DNA of 64,000 bases from Plazaster borealis (GCA_021014325.1 CM037474.1:21012488-21076487); one strand, 5' to 3'; positions 12,501-23,484 are shown, numbered from the stretch's first letter. Made by a program: numbers and translations. Notes: generated from the letters alone by a model not told the origin.

Positions 12501-13136
12501 GCCGCCCGGAAGAAAAAGCGTTCAGTGTTACGGGTTAGACAGCGCCCTCTTTTGTGGACTTGGTTCCATGTCAGTTGAGGTTGTCGCAACGAATGCATCA
12601 ATTTCCATTTTATTTTCACAATAATGTCATCTAAGGGAAAAATTGGCAATTCTGAATAGAGCAGTCGTAAGGTTCAGGACACAAGGAACATTGTTAGTCA
12701 CATTTCAGCTCCCTCAAAAAGGTAAAAATATGATAAAAAATGGTTATAAATTTTGTTGCAATGCCTGAGGACCTTTATACCCTGGACTCCGTCGCGTTGT
12801 ATGCAACGGAGGAGTCCAACCTGGGCTAGGTGTTCGGTTAGCTCTGGACCGCCCGGCCACGACACGCCATCAAGTAAAATTGAATGTTTCGTTCCACTTC
12901 ATCAAGCAGAACACGATTGCAATATTGCTTTATTAAGGAGGTATGGATAAACATACGAATCTTCTCTGGGTAAAAAGGAAAGTTTTTAAAGGTCTAGGGG
13001 TTACATGCTGTTTTATTTTGACTGTCGGAAATACACGACACACGGCAAGTTTATCACAGTCTAATCCCGATCTGGGTTCAAAACTTACCTCAACTGCTTC
13101 CTTCGTTTTCTTCTTAAATCTCTTAAGCGCTTCCAT
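3479..13136 (-). CDS. Coiled-coil protein, 5' part (nine exons assembled; rabaptin-like at best)
   Basis: Nine exons join in frame to give the first 197 residues. A basic N-terminus (MEALKRFKKKTKEAVE) is followed by a ~56-residue Ser/Pro/Gln-rich disordered stretch (AGRSSGNTSQQSRPVAES, LTTPPKVESPGSHSSK) and then coiled coil (DGDILTLRQELEDLRVSL, SSEVILLRQQLTEAMENA, ATEMVTLKSKLDEERD). The last exon found ends at a good GT donor, so the gene continues leftward. I could not assemble another exon from 1-3478. The layout recalls membrane-traffic coiled-coil proteins; the stretch LLRQQL..A......KAV..S...KA faintly resembles the N-terminal coil of rabaptins, but golgins and others are equally possible. 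No function is claimed. Two junctions are unusual: a GC donor and a 5-base microexon. Confidence 0.6.
4305..4411 (-). CDS. Coiled-coil gene exon (SSEVILLRQQL...)
   Basis: The acceptor is ttttgtcttgacag and the donor CTG|gtaaac, phase 1 to 0. It encodes SSEVILLRQQLTEAMENA, then YKAVKDSMEQKAASL. This is the exon with the weak rabaptin-like pattern. Confidence 0.7.
5312..5620 (+). mobile_element. tRNA-derived SINE
   Basis: A tRNA-like head (atggctgagcggtctagtgcg) is followed by a body ending gcgcattgatacgttattgt then an A/T-rich (tta)n tail. It lies in an intron of the coiled-coil gene. Confidence 0.7.
5940..5997 (-). CDS. Coiled-coil gene exon (QPSEGGDENRKRGEEDRSL)
   Basis: The acceptor is ttgttttttaatag and the donor CTAT|gtaagt, phase 0 to 1. 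A charged Gly-containing linker leads into the next coil. Only this frame joins both neighbours; other frames give HRKEVMKTVNEEKK-like text but break the phase. Confidence 0.65.
6607..6666 (-). CDS. Coiled-coil gene exon (EEKWYAEELKKENDKLQHGV)
   Basis: This is a 20-codon phase 0-0 exon with acceptor ttattttctgctag and donor GTG|gttagt. The coiled-coil composition continues from the preceding exon. Confidence 0.68.
6809..7230 (+). mobile_element. tRNA-derived SINE, full length
   Basis: Box A-like tggctgagaggtcaagcgc and box B-like gttcaagtcccggtcttga are followed by a shared body (gatgggacgtaaagccgtag; gtgtttctggcagtggctgc; gccgcagcacattgtaaa). The 3' end reaches within about 15 bases of the exon donor at 7244. 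Confidence 0.78.
7245..7302 (-). CDS. Coiled-coil gene exon (DGDILTLRQELEDLRVSLK)
   Basis: The acceptor is ctttattttaaaag and the donor AAG|gtacgc. One base completes a preceding codon and 19 codons of clear heptad coiled coil follow. It ends in phase 0, matching the next exon. Confidence 0.65.
7717..7721 (-). CDS. Putative 5-base microexon of the coiled-coil gene
   Basis: AACAG is flanked by ctctgtcatgacag upstream and gtaagg downstream. It converts phase 0 (exon 3) to phase 2, exactly what the next exon needs, adding Asn-Arg. A longer exon in this phase is excluded by an in-frame TGA seven bases upstream. A missed ordinary exon elsewhere is the alternative. Confidence 0.3.
7889..8264 (+). 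mobile_element. Family A TTAA inverted-repeat element
   Basis: TTAA-flanked copy with full core and both terminal inverted repeats (ggcactgaacacgtttggtaatt / attaccaaacgtgtacagtgcc). It lies in an intron of the coiled-coil gene and is bracketed by two imperfect 41-bp direct copies of host sequence. Confidence 0.85.
8583..9413 (+). repeat. 74-bp tandem satellite
   Basis: About ten units of a 74-bp monomer (caggtctgcaaggggcacca, gcataaccaggggcatgg-type core, caattgcctcccagtgcc). Units are nearly identical. Two internal breaks and the end carry a variant segment, gggggcatcctagcctgact followed by atctgacta repeats (8766-8810, 9255-9302, 9378-9405), giving a higher-order pattern. The period is not a multiple of three, so the ORFs across it are not genes. 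Confidence 0.93.
9405..9735 (+). repeat. Interspersed repeat N, copy 1
   Basis: It contains tgacgtcacatttcgaggct, gctgcatgcagacgatcaaa, the doubled tccaatgaaatcattg and gtctttatccgcacggataa. It is adjacent to the 74-bp satellite. Confidence 0.65.
9834..9935 (-). CDS. Coiled-coil gene exon 3
   Basis: The acceptor is ctgtcttcacctgag and the donor AAAG|gttggt. It encodes 34 codons, KLQLHWESVHNSPSLQ, then EDLTTPPKVESPGSHSSK. The polar Ser/Pro composition resembles a disordered linker. Confidence 0.5.
10215..10280 (-). CDS. Coiled-coil gene exon 2 (GC donor)
   Basis: The acceptor is cattgtcaaacag. It encodes 22 codons, AGRSSGNTSQQSRPVAES and then GEQE, and ends GAG|gcaaga, a GC-AG type donor. 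An overlapping frame is also open, so confidence is limited; this frame joins exons 1 and 3 in phase 0. Confidence 0.5.
10434..10885 (+). mobile_element. Family C TTAA inverted-repeat element
   Basis: Ends are aagggtctgtatacgtttgg / ccaaaaaaatacaaaccctt within TTAA. The interior has tggaaaaagatatcagtttt and a hairpin tctgagaagcgtttctg / cagaaacgtttctcaga, interrupted by a (taa)n run. Confidence 0.8.
11140..11590 (+). repeat. Degenerate tandem repeat with GAAGGATTTGGGC core
   Basis: Roughly eight spaced copies of aggatttcgaaggatttggg(c/cta), each 50-65 bases apart, with little conservation between cores. The spacing is irregular. Confidence 0.75.
13089..13136 (-). CDS. Coiled-coil gene exon 1
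   Basis: The ATG opens MEALKRFKKKTKEAVE and the exon ends at GAG|gtaagt in phase 0. The lysine-rich amphipathic start could bind membranes or nucleic acid (inference). The reading frame stops soon after the donor. Confidence 0.65.
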
Positions 13137-16100
13137 CGTGGAACGTCAGTCTGGTGGTCGTTAGTAGTAATTACTAAATCAATATACGATCAATGTTATT
13201 CTAGAGTCTCAGTTAAATAAAGTTGATAAGTGGGTGGTGTGTTCCCGTGTTTTGGTAGATTGCTGTCCACTCCCATCACTTGTTGGTTTGTCTGCAAAAT
13301 GATTTCCAAAACAAAAGGGCGCCCTCCTACTCTGAACCTTGCTTTGGGAGTATTAATGGCAGAGCCCGTGATCGAGACTAGCCTCTGATCATCTGACGCG
13401 GCTGGTCCAATGCCTAAAAAGTTAATCTCTCTCATGAATCACTGAACTTTAAAGGGAAACAAAAGATCAGGACCAGTGTAGCCTGAGTGCTGGGGGGGGG
13501 GGCTTATGAAAAAATCGCGTTGACTGTCTTGGCTAGGCTGGCCAAAGATTTGTTTAATAAAGTCCGGACAATTGAAATCTGTGCTGGAGTGCTGATCAAT
13601 GTATTTAAGGGGCTTAAACAAATAAATGAAATACAAATTAATGATGGTAGAATAAGCATTTCTCAGAAACTCATAGTGCCACACTGCATATCATTGGAAA
13701 AGAGCCGTCTAATGATACCCAGCACCTGGGGAAGAAAGCAAAATTACTGGGCACCATGCAAAATATTGAAAAGGGGACCAATTCTTCCATTACAAAGTTT
13801 CAAAAGCGACACTCTACTGTCAAATAAAAATTAAAATTTGATACCACGTGTTTTGTTAACTGTTTGGATTAAAATATAACTGTATAGTGGGTTTTTTATA
13901 CTGATTGCCTGTTGAGACTGCTGGTTATCAATTCAATTCAACAACATTTTATTTCCATTTCACAAAATAATCTCATGTACCGGAAACTATTAAAATGATG
14001 ATGTTAATAAAGTCATATACGCTAATGAGATATAATGAACAGGGTAGAACAGGGTGCTTCTCTCATGTACACCGAATTCATCTCTTTCGTAAATCATTGT
14101 TTACCTACTAGGCCTATAGCAGATTAAGTCCATTTTCTCAAAAAAATTCAAAAGCGATACCGTACTACTACTCTGTCAAATAACAAACAAACTTATACCA
14201 CGATGGAAACGATGCTTGATTCATAATATTGTGATATTTTTTAGAGGTGTACTAAATAATTACATCTTCCAGACAGATGTAATTCTTTGACAATATTGGT
14301 AAAAATTTGAACCTCCGACTCCGAAAAGGCATAATCCCTTCCACTGCACCCAAAATATTAATGACACTGGCTTAAGTTAAGAGGACCTAATCAGAGTGAA
14401 TGGCGAATTATAAGAATTTCAATTATATAAAATAACTTCATCTATAGTTATCTCTTTTAAAACTACAAATTAAAATCTAGGTTTTCAGCACATTTCCCTC
14501 ATTTCATCATGGTATCGACCTTGATCGCCAAATACAGCGATAACTGCTCTGAGCTATGAATGTGTATGGCAAAGCTTTTGGCGTCAGAGGGTCGTGATGT
14601 TGATCTGATATCTTGTCTTCGTCTGTCATTCCCTACGTCATTATTGCATACTAAATTATATCGTTTTGTCGTAAGATGCGTGGCGATACCACCCATTCAT
14701 GATCTGTTCCAAGTTCAGATTTCTCAGTCGCATTCCGGATACTGAGATCTCTCGACCTTTATCCGACCATAATACACAGATGCATGCAACAGTCGTAGTC
14801 TCGTCAGTATGTCCTCTAAAGTTCTAAAAAGAGGTAGGCCTACTCCAGTGCTTCCTTCATGCGCACCGAAGAGTTCATCTCTTTCATAAAAAATTGTTTA
14901 CCCATACAGCTCCATTAGCGGATATAGAGACTAATTAAACGATTTAAAAGGGATTTTGAAATAATCTAAAATCTAAGAAGAGGTATTCTTGAAAAAAGGC
15001 TGTTTCTCTCGTGTACACCGAACTTATCTCTTTTGTATTATCAATGTTTACCCAGCTTAATTTATTTTCATTTAGATGCTACGGGTAGGGACTATCTTTT
15101 TAATTTTGAAAGGAGGTACAGTGTTGGAAACCATGTGTTTCCCGGCCATTCCATAATTAATAACTCAGTATTCGAGCACTTTTAAAAACTGTAAAAGAAA
15201 TAAACATTTTTGAAATTGTCTAAAAATTTCAAATTCCCAGAGTTTAATTTTATCACTGTATAAATTATAAGTTTGTAACTTAATCTGTTTGTGTATTGTG
15301 TGTTTTCATTAGCCCTTGAGAAACTTCTTGGGTCGAGACGTTTAAAATTATACTTTTTGCATTTATACCATAGGCTCTGTTGGTTGGTAAACAGTTCGAA
15401 AAAGCTAATTATATTTTCTCCATTAAACGTGACTCTACTCGAAGGATTCTCTAATATTCCGTTTTGTTCCTTCTTCTTCTCAATTGTTATAAAGCCTGGA
15501 CAACATTACATATTCTAAAAAAATGTGTTATATCAATAATAGTTTGTCAACAATAGGCCTCAACACTGAAATAAAAATATAATAATAAATAAATTATATT
15601 TAGCCAGTATTCATTATTTTGTTTTGTTCTAAAAAAAAAAATTATACGCGACCATTTTTTTTTCCACAGGCCTAAAAAAAAACTTTAATCATAACCATAT
15701 AGTGATCTTATTTCACACTATGTTAGTTTTTGTTTAAGTTCGTTCACCATGGCTGTAAATGAGTTTGACAACACGGCACGACACAAAGCATCTATTATTT
15801 TTTCGTAACCTTTATAAAAGACAAACTTACATTGAAAAACGTTAAATACAAATTAATGTTAGTTCTTACGTATATAGTGAATGTTTGTTCGACCATTCTT
15901 GAAAAGACTGTGGCGGCTTAATGGAACGGTTTTTAAGGTGTAAATGCAAATAAACTTAACGGGAACAAAACTTTTAAGAGCAGTTTTTCTCGTCTACTCA
16001 AATTGAAGAAAATGGCGGCATACGCAATAGCACGAATACATTACAAAAGTGCATGACAAGCCTTGGGTGATGCGGTATCTCAGTAACAAGTACTTGTTTA

Positions 16101-16603
16101 CAAATTATCTCAGATTTTCGTCTGTTGGAGCGACGACAGTCAAGAAATTGCTAAAGAATAAGTTGTTAAGTTCATTTATACCCAAAAATCGAACCTTTTA
16201 GTTTCTAACAAAGTTTTAAGTGAATTTGAAGATACTTTGCGGACTATTTTCTGTTACTACGCAGTTTTTTTTTTTAGTGACAGTCATTATTGGGACAGCG
16301 CAAAGAAAACAACGTGTTGGTCAGTGGTCAAAAGTTGGTAAGGATTTTGATTGGATAATCATCGTTCGCTCAACTGCATACTGACATAAGAAATGCCCTT
16401 ATATGGTCATGGTGATTCGCAGGAGGTTTCCCAAAGAGAAAATATCACGCATGTCATGTTGACAAACGAAATTCCCGCTTCAAGTTTCCAGTGTGTTGTT
16501 TTGCAAGCTGCTGCACACACTAAAAAACGCAGTACCGGACGTGGTGTACAGCCTCGCTACCACGGGCAGCGTGCCGTATCGATACCTCTCGTCAGTAACC
16601 CCT

Positions 16604-16781
16604 GGGCCCAATTTCATAGAGATGCTTACGCACAAAAAGTAGCCCAGCACACAAAATTATGGTTACCAGCCAAACTACCATGCCACGTGTACAATTTGTG
16701 ACTGGTATCCCGTTCATTTCTGCTAAGCAGAAAATCGTTAAGCAATATTTTCTGCTTAAGCAGCTCTTTGAAATTGGGCTC
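16604..16781. mobile_element. Family E palindromic element
   Basis: Inverted ends gggcccaatttcatagaga / ctctttgaaattgggct enclose AGCACA/TGCTTA-rich sequence. It is one of several near-palindromic 160-190-bp copies. Confidence 0.75.
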
Positions 16782-16987
16782 AGTGAATTACTAAAAAATA
16801 AACGATGACTGGCTAGCCAAAAGTTACTGCTTTGCGCACACTCTTGTTAAAAACATTCGTATTTCAAACATGCACGTATTTCGACGCAATACATTTCTGT
16901 ATCGATATGGCACGCTGCCCATGGTAGCGAGGCTGGATGAAGACAGACACCGGGTTTGCGGTAAGCAGAACCTTGAAATTGGATCAG

Positions 16988-17179
16988 TGCCCAATTTCAT
17001 AAAGCTGCTTAAGCACAAAAAGTAGCTAAGCACAACAAAATTATGCCTACCAGAATAAGGTTACCAGGTGAACTAGCATGTCAAATGTGCAATTTGTGAC
17101 TGATATCCTGATCATTTCTGCTTAGCAGACAATTCGTAAGCAATATTTTCTGCATAAGCAGCTCTATGAAATTGGGCCC
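16988..17179. mobile_element. Family E palindromic element
   Basis: Second copy 200 bp from the first, with ends gcccaatttcataaagctgc / gcagctctatgaaattgggc. The interior (gctaagcacaacaaaattat) matches the copy at 59372. Confidence 0.8.
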
Positions 17180-17362
17180 CTTTGCAGGCCCAATGATTTC
17201 ATTGGATACAATGATTTCATTGGATTTAAACCTTGCAGTGACGTAATATTTCAATGTCTGAGTTATGATTGGTCCGAGGTGATGTAGTTTGTCAGCTTGC
17301 ACTTTCGGTCGTCTGCTGCATGCAGCGTGTGCATAATGTGTGTACATGCAAGTAATGTTGTT
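17180..17362 (-). repeat. Interspersed repeat N, copy 2
   Basis: Reverse complement of part of 9480-9690 (caatgatttcattggat doubled, tcggtcgtctgctgcatgca). It directly follows a family E copy. Confidence 0.65.
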
Positions 17363-17373
17363 TTATTAACTAT

Positions 17374-17892
17374 GGGTGCGTTCGATTAGCTTCCCCGGGT
17401 CGACCCAGGTCCCCCCCCCCCTATGCGTTCGAATAGCTTTGACGTCATTCCCAGTGCACTGCTGGTGGAGCGGGTCACTTTGGGCTGACCGAGGTGCATG
17501 ACGTCACGACGAAAAACTTTCTCAATGGCCACCATTTTTATTGTTTTTCAGCGGGACACTTTCGGTAAGTTTGACACATCCCACACACATTTTCACCCTT
17601 AAAACAGCGACTTTGTGAGCATTAAGTATGTTTATATTCGAGGATTAGAACTTGTGTTGTGTATCAACCTGGGCTTGTAGAATAATTTAACGTTGCAGTT
17701 TTACCTTGAGAATAATTATTTTACGATCTTTTCGTGAATCCACGGACGTAATGCACAAAATGAGAGTAGTTCCGGGCCGGCTGTCCCAAGATGCAGTGGT
17801 GTGAATGCTGAGGGAAGTTGGCGTTCGATTAGCTCATGGCAAGGGGCTCACCCGGATGAACACACTGGGGTCGACCCTGATCGAACGCACCC
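17374..17892. mobile_element. Inverted-repeat element with gggtgcgttcgat ends
   Basis: The left end gggtgcgttcgattagct with gggtcgacccaggt is mirrored by gggtcgaccctgatcgaacg then caccc at the right. A second internal gcgttcgattagct at about 17820 suggests rearrangement or nested insertion. Confidence 0.65.
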
Positions 17893-18186
17893 GCACGAGC
17901 CTCAAAGTGTGACGTCAGATGTTATTAATAAATAAAGGCAGAGCCTCGTAATGGGGGCGTAGGTGTTCGGGCTAGATTGGGAAAGAATCTACGACTAGTA
18001 CAACACTACTATTTGTAATTGTGGGAAACCGATTGCCATAAATTTTCTGTAATGTTTATGTACGTTATAATTTTGTATTTTAAATTGTGGACAACCAAAA
18101 CGGGACATGTCGGGTTGACACCATAAAAGGTCATCACAGACATGAACCCTGGCTCAAGACACCGAGCTGTGGGATGATTGAGAACT

Positions 18187-18318
18187 AAGGCCGTATCCGA
18201 ATTAGAGGCTACGGCTACGGCTAAGGCTGGATTGCGTCGTCATCATGCGTTGAAGTACAGGACATTCTTAGCAACACCCTTAGTAACAGTCGTAGCCGCC
18301 AATTCGGATACGGCCTAA
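18187..18318. mobile_element. Small inverted-repeat element (family G)
   Basis: Ends are aaggccgtatccgaattag / aattcggatacggcct. The interior shares ggacattcttagcaacaccc with the 653 copy in the opposite orientation. Confidence 0.7.
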
Positions 18319-19751
18319 ATGCTTCCTCGTTCTGTGTCTCATTCAAAGTATGGAATTACAATCAATTAATTGTTTCCTGTTATGCTCTGAAAGGAGTCAA
18401 ACTAGGCTAAATTTCTTGCCGGTCTCCGCCGTTTGTTTAATAGTTGTAAGCCCCGTGATGTGAGAAGGTTCACTTTCGACAGTGTAGTATATAGATGAAG
18501 AGTCATAGGCCTAATTGGGCTATATAGTGGCCTATCACTTTTATTTGAATCACGCTTGACAGCGTTCTTTCCGCCATCATGGACATGCACCTCCATCTAT
18601 AAATACCACTGTTATAGGCCGTGTGTAGGTGTGGGGCCATTCCATATCAACATTAGCGGTACAGTATGAAAAAAGGGTAACAGTTTCGCGCAGGACTCGG
18701 AAATATACCAGTTCTTACTGATGATGTGTGAAGCTTGCATGGTGTGGATATTTTTTTTTAAACTATAGTAGTAAACTTGCGGGTACAACCATAAACTCTT
18801 TTGAGAGAAGTTTTGATTGAGAGAAGAACCGGTGTAGTCTCGACGTTTCTCCTGAAGACGAGCAGAGTATACTTTTCGAAACTTCGAGACCACATCGATT
18901 CTTCTCGGAACCAACACTCCCCCCAAATAAGTTTTATACATGGTTGCACCCGCAAGTTTACGACTATATAGTTTTTCTTATACCAGGGGAATATTGTCAC
19001 ACATCTGTGTAAGGATAAAAAACAACACACACAAATTATTCTTTATCACCAAATTATTGCATCCATATTTAATGCATTTATTGAATGCAATTATTTAAAG
19101 GTAAAAGTTTATACTAAGGCCAACGAAAATCAGATTCTCCCAAAGTTCAAGGAATGATTAAAAATGAATCAAAACTATCATAAATTATTTGAGTTCAGTT
19201 GAACTTTTTACTTTTGTAAATTGCTTCTTGCCAGCTGAATTATTATGATTCATAACCTGAAATGCATTTAAAGGGAATTTACATTATTGGTAATTGTTGT
19301 ATTTTTCGAGAAAATTTTGTTTTGTGGTGTAGGATTTAATACGAAATCGTTCCACTGACCTGTTTACATTTTGTGCGTCAGGGACTGCCGAAAAAGCGGA
19401 AGCAAAATGGTTTCAATTTTAAGCTGTCAGACAGACTTTGTTGTATTAAAACTCACAAGCTCAAACGATGCAACCAAGTCAAGTAAGCTATTTTGTAGCA
19501 ACTTGGAAGTACTTTTGTTAATCATTGTCTGCAAATACTTTTAAATACGTTTAATTTAATTATCCCCTCCTTGCCTTGTAATGTAGAATAGACTGAAATA
19601 ACTAATTATAATTACAATTAAAAAGGGACTCGTAAAGCAATGATTTTTTTGAGGCAATACATTTATTTATTCACATCTTTTAGTGTTCGACGAACACACT
19701 CAACAAAGAACCTAAATCCAATCAAAACATGTCCTGATGTTCTGCACACAG

Positions 19752-19850
19752 CTGCTTATAAGCACAAAAAGGTAGGCAAAATAAAATTGTGCGTACCAAA
19801 ATAAGGCAGCCAAACTACCATGTCACATGTACAATTTAGTCTTACAGGCC
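19752..19850. mobile_element. Family E element, left-half fragment
   Basis: Only the left arm and middle are present (gctgcttataagcacaaaaa, ccaaactaccatgtcacatg). Confidence 0.6.
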
Positions 19851-20182
19851 CAATGATTTAATTGGAAACGATTTCACTTGAACTATTTTAGTGACAATTA
19901 AAAGATACTCGTAAAACAATTATTTTTGGAGGCAATATTATTTATTCACATATTTCAACGAACACACTAAACAAAGAACCTATGAAAATGTCATCAAATC
20001 CAATCAACAAATTATTAATGTTCTGCAAAAGTTTATATTGGGCTTGTTTCGAGTGTGGAAATCAAAATAAGCAACTTTGACGGAAATAAAGGATTGTACT
20101 GGAGAAAACATGAAATTTTTACAATCAGTGAGCTTTCATACTGGAATCATGTAATTATTTTGTATTTACATATTGGAATTAC

Positions 20183-20504
20183 GGAGGGTATACTTTTGGT
20201 AATTGTCAAAGACCAGTATCCTCACTTGGTGTATCCCAACAAATGCATAAATAACAAATTCCTGTGAAAATTTTGGCTCAAGTGGTCATCGAAGTTGCAA
20301 AAAAATATTGAAAGAAAAAACATCCTTGTTGCATTAGAATTGTGTGCTTTCAGATGCCTGAGAAAGGTTTCATGCCTGAAGCCTTTCTTAGATTCAAAGG
20401 GGGTCGTTTCTAACAATGTTTTACAGTATCTAAAGCTTTCCAGTGCTCTTTACCTAGTAAGTTTTGATATGGTAAATTTTTGCATTACCAAAGGTATACC
20501 CTCC
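20183..20504 (+). mobile_element. Family A-like element with divergent ends
   Basis: The core matches family A (caaagaccagtatcctcacttggtgtatcccaac in part), but the inverted termini are ggagggtatacttttggtaa / ttaccaaaggtataccctcc. It may be a subfamily or a relative mobilised by the same transposase. It ends about 140 bp from the tRNA-Trp gene. Confidence 0.7.
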
Positions 20505-20629
20505 CTAACTATCTGTCAACTTTTTCCCAAAGACTTACAAGCAAGGGCAAAATGTTACACCGTACGATTTGCAGTCTTGTGATTGGTTTATAATGTTGAG
20601 AAAGTATAAGAGTTTTAGGCTAACTGAAC

Positions 20630-20634
20630 AAAAA
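20630..20634 (-). terminator. RNA polymerase III terminator of tRNA-Trp
   Basis: On the minus strand a run of five T begins seven bases after the tRNA 3' end (20642), as expected for a pol III gene. Confidence 0.7.
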
Positions 20635-20641
20635 TACTATT

Positions 20642-20713
20642 TGACCCCGACGTGATTCGAACACGCAACCTTCTGATCTGGAGTCAGACGCGCTACCGTT
20701 GCGCCACGAAGTC
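20642..20713 (-). tRNA. tRNA-Trp (anticodon CCA)
   Basis: The 72-nt minus-strand sequence folds as a complete cloverleaf: acceptor stem GACTTCG/CGGGGTC (two G-U pairs), D arm with GTGGCGCAACGGTAGCGC, anticodon stem TCTGA/TCAGA around CTCCAGA (anticodon CCA at 20679-20681), and T loop TTCGAAT. It is intronless and nearly identical to vertebrate tRNA-Trp(CCA). Box A and box B are intact, so it is probably an active gene rather than a SINE head. Confidence 0.95.
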
Positions 20714-21338
20714 ACAGTTAAAATATTGAAGTTAATTATTGCAATGATTATATTAGACCGCTCCAAAAGGCTTACCGGTACCGTGCGCAGGATAGGGGCC
20801 TATTATTAGTGTTGTAAACATATTATAAATCAATAGCACTATTATAGGAAATCAATATCTGTAGTTCAATGGTAAAACTTCATGTTACCCCATCGCCATA
20901 TGGGCCTACATTTACACACACACACACACCATATCTGTTAATTAAATATTAGTGTTATATCAGTTTTATCAGGCGGTTTATCAGTTTTATATATGAGCTC
21001 ACTTGACATAAACAACGTATGATTATTGGTATTGCATCATCTAGACTATGATAAGGTACACGTAGCCTGCTGCACGATGCTATAGGTGCAGTAGAGATAC
21101 GTCCGGTTTCTGCACGGCCCGCGATTAAACAAAATGTTAGACTTGTGGGCAAGTCGTTATATGTCTGTCGCGGTAATAGCGAAACAGTACTGGTACCTCG
21201 CAACTGTCTCGCGAGAGGGCTGCTTCGCGCGAGACCACTGATCTCGCGACTACGGTCCCATTTAACGACTTTACACCGTCACAGCAGCAAAAGTGCATGA
21301 CGTGTTGACAGATAAGCAGTTTGTCATTTTGATTGCAT

Positions 21339-21499
21339 GGCCCAATTTCATAGAGCAGAAAATATTGTTCAACATTTTTCTGCTAAGTAAAACTGAGCAG
21401 GATATCAGTTACATTTTGTACATGTTAAATGGTCAGCTGGTGGTAACATTGTAAGCATCATTTTGTTGTACCTAACAGTAGCTCTATGAAACTGGGCCC
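21339..21499. mobile_element. Family E palindromic element
   Basis: Ends are ggcccaatttcatagagca / tgctctatgaaactgggcc region; the interior is in the opposite sense to the 16.6-kb copy. Confidence 0.7.
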
Positions 21500-22823
21500 T
21501 GGTCAACCTATTGTTTCCGACAACTTCAGATTTTGCTTGGATTTGCCATTTCAAAAACTCAATCATGTATTAAACATTTAATATTTGCAGTGGCATAAAG
21601 CCTCCTTTCCACAGTCCTAAAAAAAAATCAAATATGTTTTCCCGGTCATTTTCGGCAAAAGCGGACAATAATATAAACCTCGCATTTTCCTATTCTATTC
21701 GCGCGAATTGAAAGCTCCTAAAAAACAGCCATCCAATTTCACTAAGGCTAATGTGCAAGCACATTTTCCTTTCCTTCAGGCAATTGAAAAAGTTAACCCG
21801 TAATTTTTTTAAAATCCACTCGCTCGGACAGCATTCAAATTCGCAGCAGCTTTTTGCACAAGGCCAGTTTCGCTTACTCTGTTAAATTGAATGCTAATTT
21901 CGCATGACTAAACAAAATTCAGACTTATAAGTTTTATTGAATAGTGTAGTGTTATTAGGGGGGACTACGCATTCCTCAAAGTGAAATTAAATGACGGTTT
22001 TAACTGAAGGGGCAAAATCACTTTTATACGAATGCATGAAAGTAAAATACGCTGCTTTTTGCCGAAAATGAAAGAGAAAACCTCTAACACTAACGGGGCC
22101 CGATTTCACAAAGCTGTTTCGCACCAAAAAAACCTTGCTAAACAAGAAAAATGTCATTTAAATAGAAATTCGTTGCCAGTCAAAATACTGTGTAAAGTAT
22201 TAGGCTTGTAACTAGTTCCCCACTCATATTTGCTTGACAATAAAATTGCTTTCTGCTTATTAACTGCTCGGCTGAGACCGGAGCATCGACTGGCACCCTC
22301 CAAAATGGCTTTTTATATTTTATTTGTTTGGTATACGTTTTCCTTTTGTTTTTGTCCCCACCCCACCTTAAAAGTCCCACTTGCCGCGTGCAAGTCGCAA
22401 GGTGAACTTAGACATAACTCAGGCCTTTACGGCCCTTTTCGAACCACTCTTTCCGCTCTAGCATGTCAGCGGTTATTTTAATTTTAACATGGGTTGTAAG
22501 TTCGACACGGGGCTTCAAACAGGCGCATGGAGCCTGAGCCAAAGTTTGATCTGTGGTCGAGAAGAGCCTGTGTGTATGGTGGCCACTGGTTATGAAGAGA
22601 CTTCGCACACCGCAAATATCTTTGCAAATATTTGTTATAAGATTTGCGACGTCTCAAATTTTTCGCAAATGATTGCAAAGATTTTAATCATACTTAAAAA
22701 GTTAGGCCTACATCTAAGAATTAACTGTTGTATTTTATTTAGAATTTGTTGAGTCAATCAGTACCGGTACATTGAACGGAATCCCACTCTTCATTGTATT
22801 GTTCTGTCCTTGTCCAGTAACTA

Positions 22824-22882
22824 AGGGGGGGGGGGGGGGCACGAGCATCCCAATTGATGTCTGCCTGCCCCCCCCCCCCCCG
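22824..22882. repeat. G-run/C-run hairpin
   Basis: A run of about 16 G is followed within 30 bases by a run of about 16 C. The runs can pair as a hairpin or form quadruplex structure; lengths may be assembly-sensitive. Confidence 0.8.
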
Positions 22883-23438
22883 GCACCCGTGTCCTCCTCC
22901 CATTTGAAATATTGAATTTTGAGATTAAATATTACCAGAGTAAAATATTACATTTTAAAAGCTTTAATGCGATAATTTCAATGTTTTTAAAACTATTTAC
23001 AATGTATTTGTGTTTACACCCACGTCAGATAATTATGAAAAGTAGTATATGGTTTAACAAGAGCGCTCAAAAGGGGCTTTTTTAAGAAAAATGCAAACGG
23101 AAACTACAGTTTTAATTTGCCAGAAGTGCCCCCTAGAAAGAAAAAAAATGCACCCCTTGTGCCCTCTCAATTTATGTTACCCTAATTTCGGAGCTGTCCT
23201 TGTCTGTTTGGTGTTGTTTTGCTATATCGTTCTCTTAACGTAAACTTGTTGTATTTATTTCTGCTAACAACTTCTGTTTAAATCTTCATTTTACAATTTT
23301 TTTATAAACTTTCTTTGAGGATGTAAATGTGAAATAAATATCGTAATGAATTGATGTGTGATGTCTCATCAGGGTCACCATATATGTGGCTCGGGTAGCT
23401 GCAGTGGTCAGCCATTTTGAAACCGCCTTTTCCAGATT

Positions 23439-23484
23439 TGTCAATAAGGAACTGTATCCATATGGATACAGTTCCTTATTGACA
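23439..23484. repeat. Perfect 46-bp palindrome
   Basis: The sequence is its own reverse complement over 46 bases (half: tgtcaataaggaactgtatc), centred on CATATG. There is no loop, so it forms a perfect cruciform or hairpin. Confidence 0.9.

Larger units (their letters stand above)
13137..20641. other. Gene-poor intergenic region
   Basis: No supportable coding exon was found on either strand. It should contain the promoter of the coiled-coil gene just right of 13136, but no TATA box stands out. It holds family E, G and N repeats, the gggtgcg-ended element and a family A-like element near 20.2 kb; the rest is AT-rich unique sequence. Confidence 0.6.

Noticed and set aside
20295..20582. Plus-strand 95-residue ORF, and similar ORFs at 35403, 40690, 42757 and 44966
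   Set aside because: They are different readings of family A elements; the frames are not preserved between copies.
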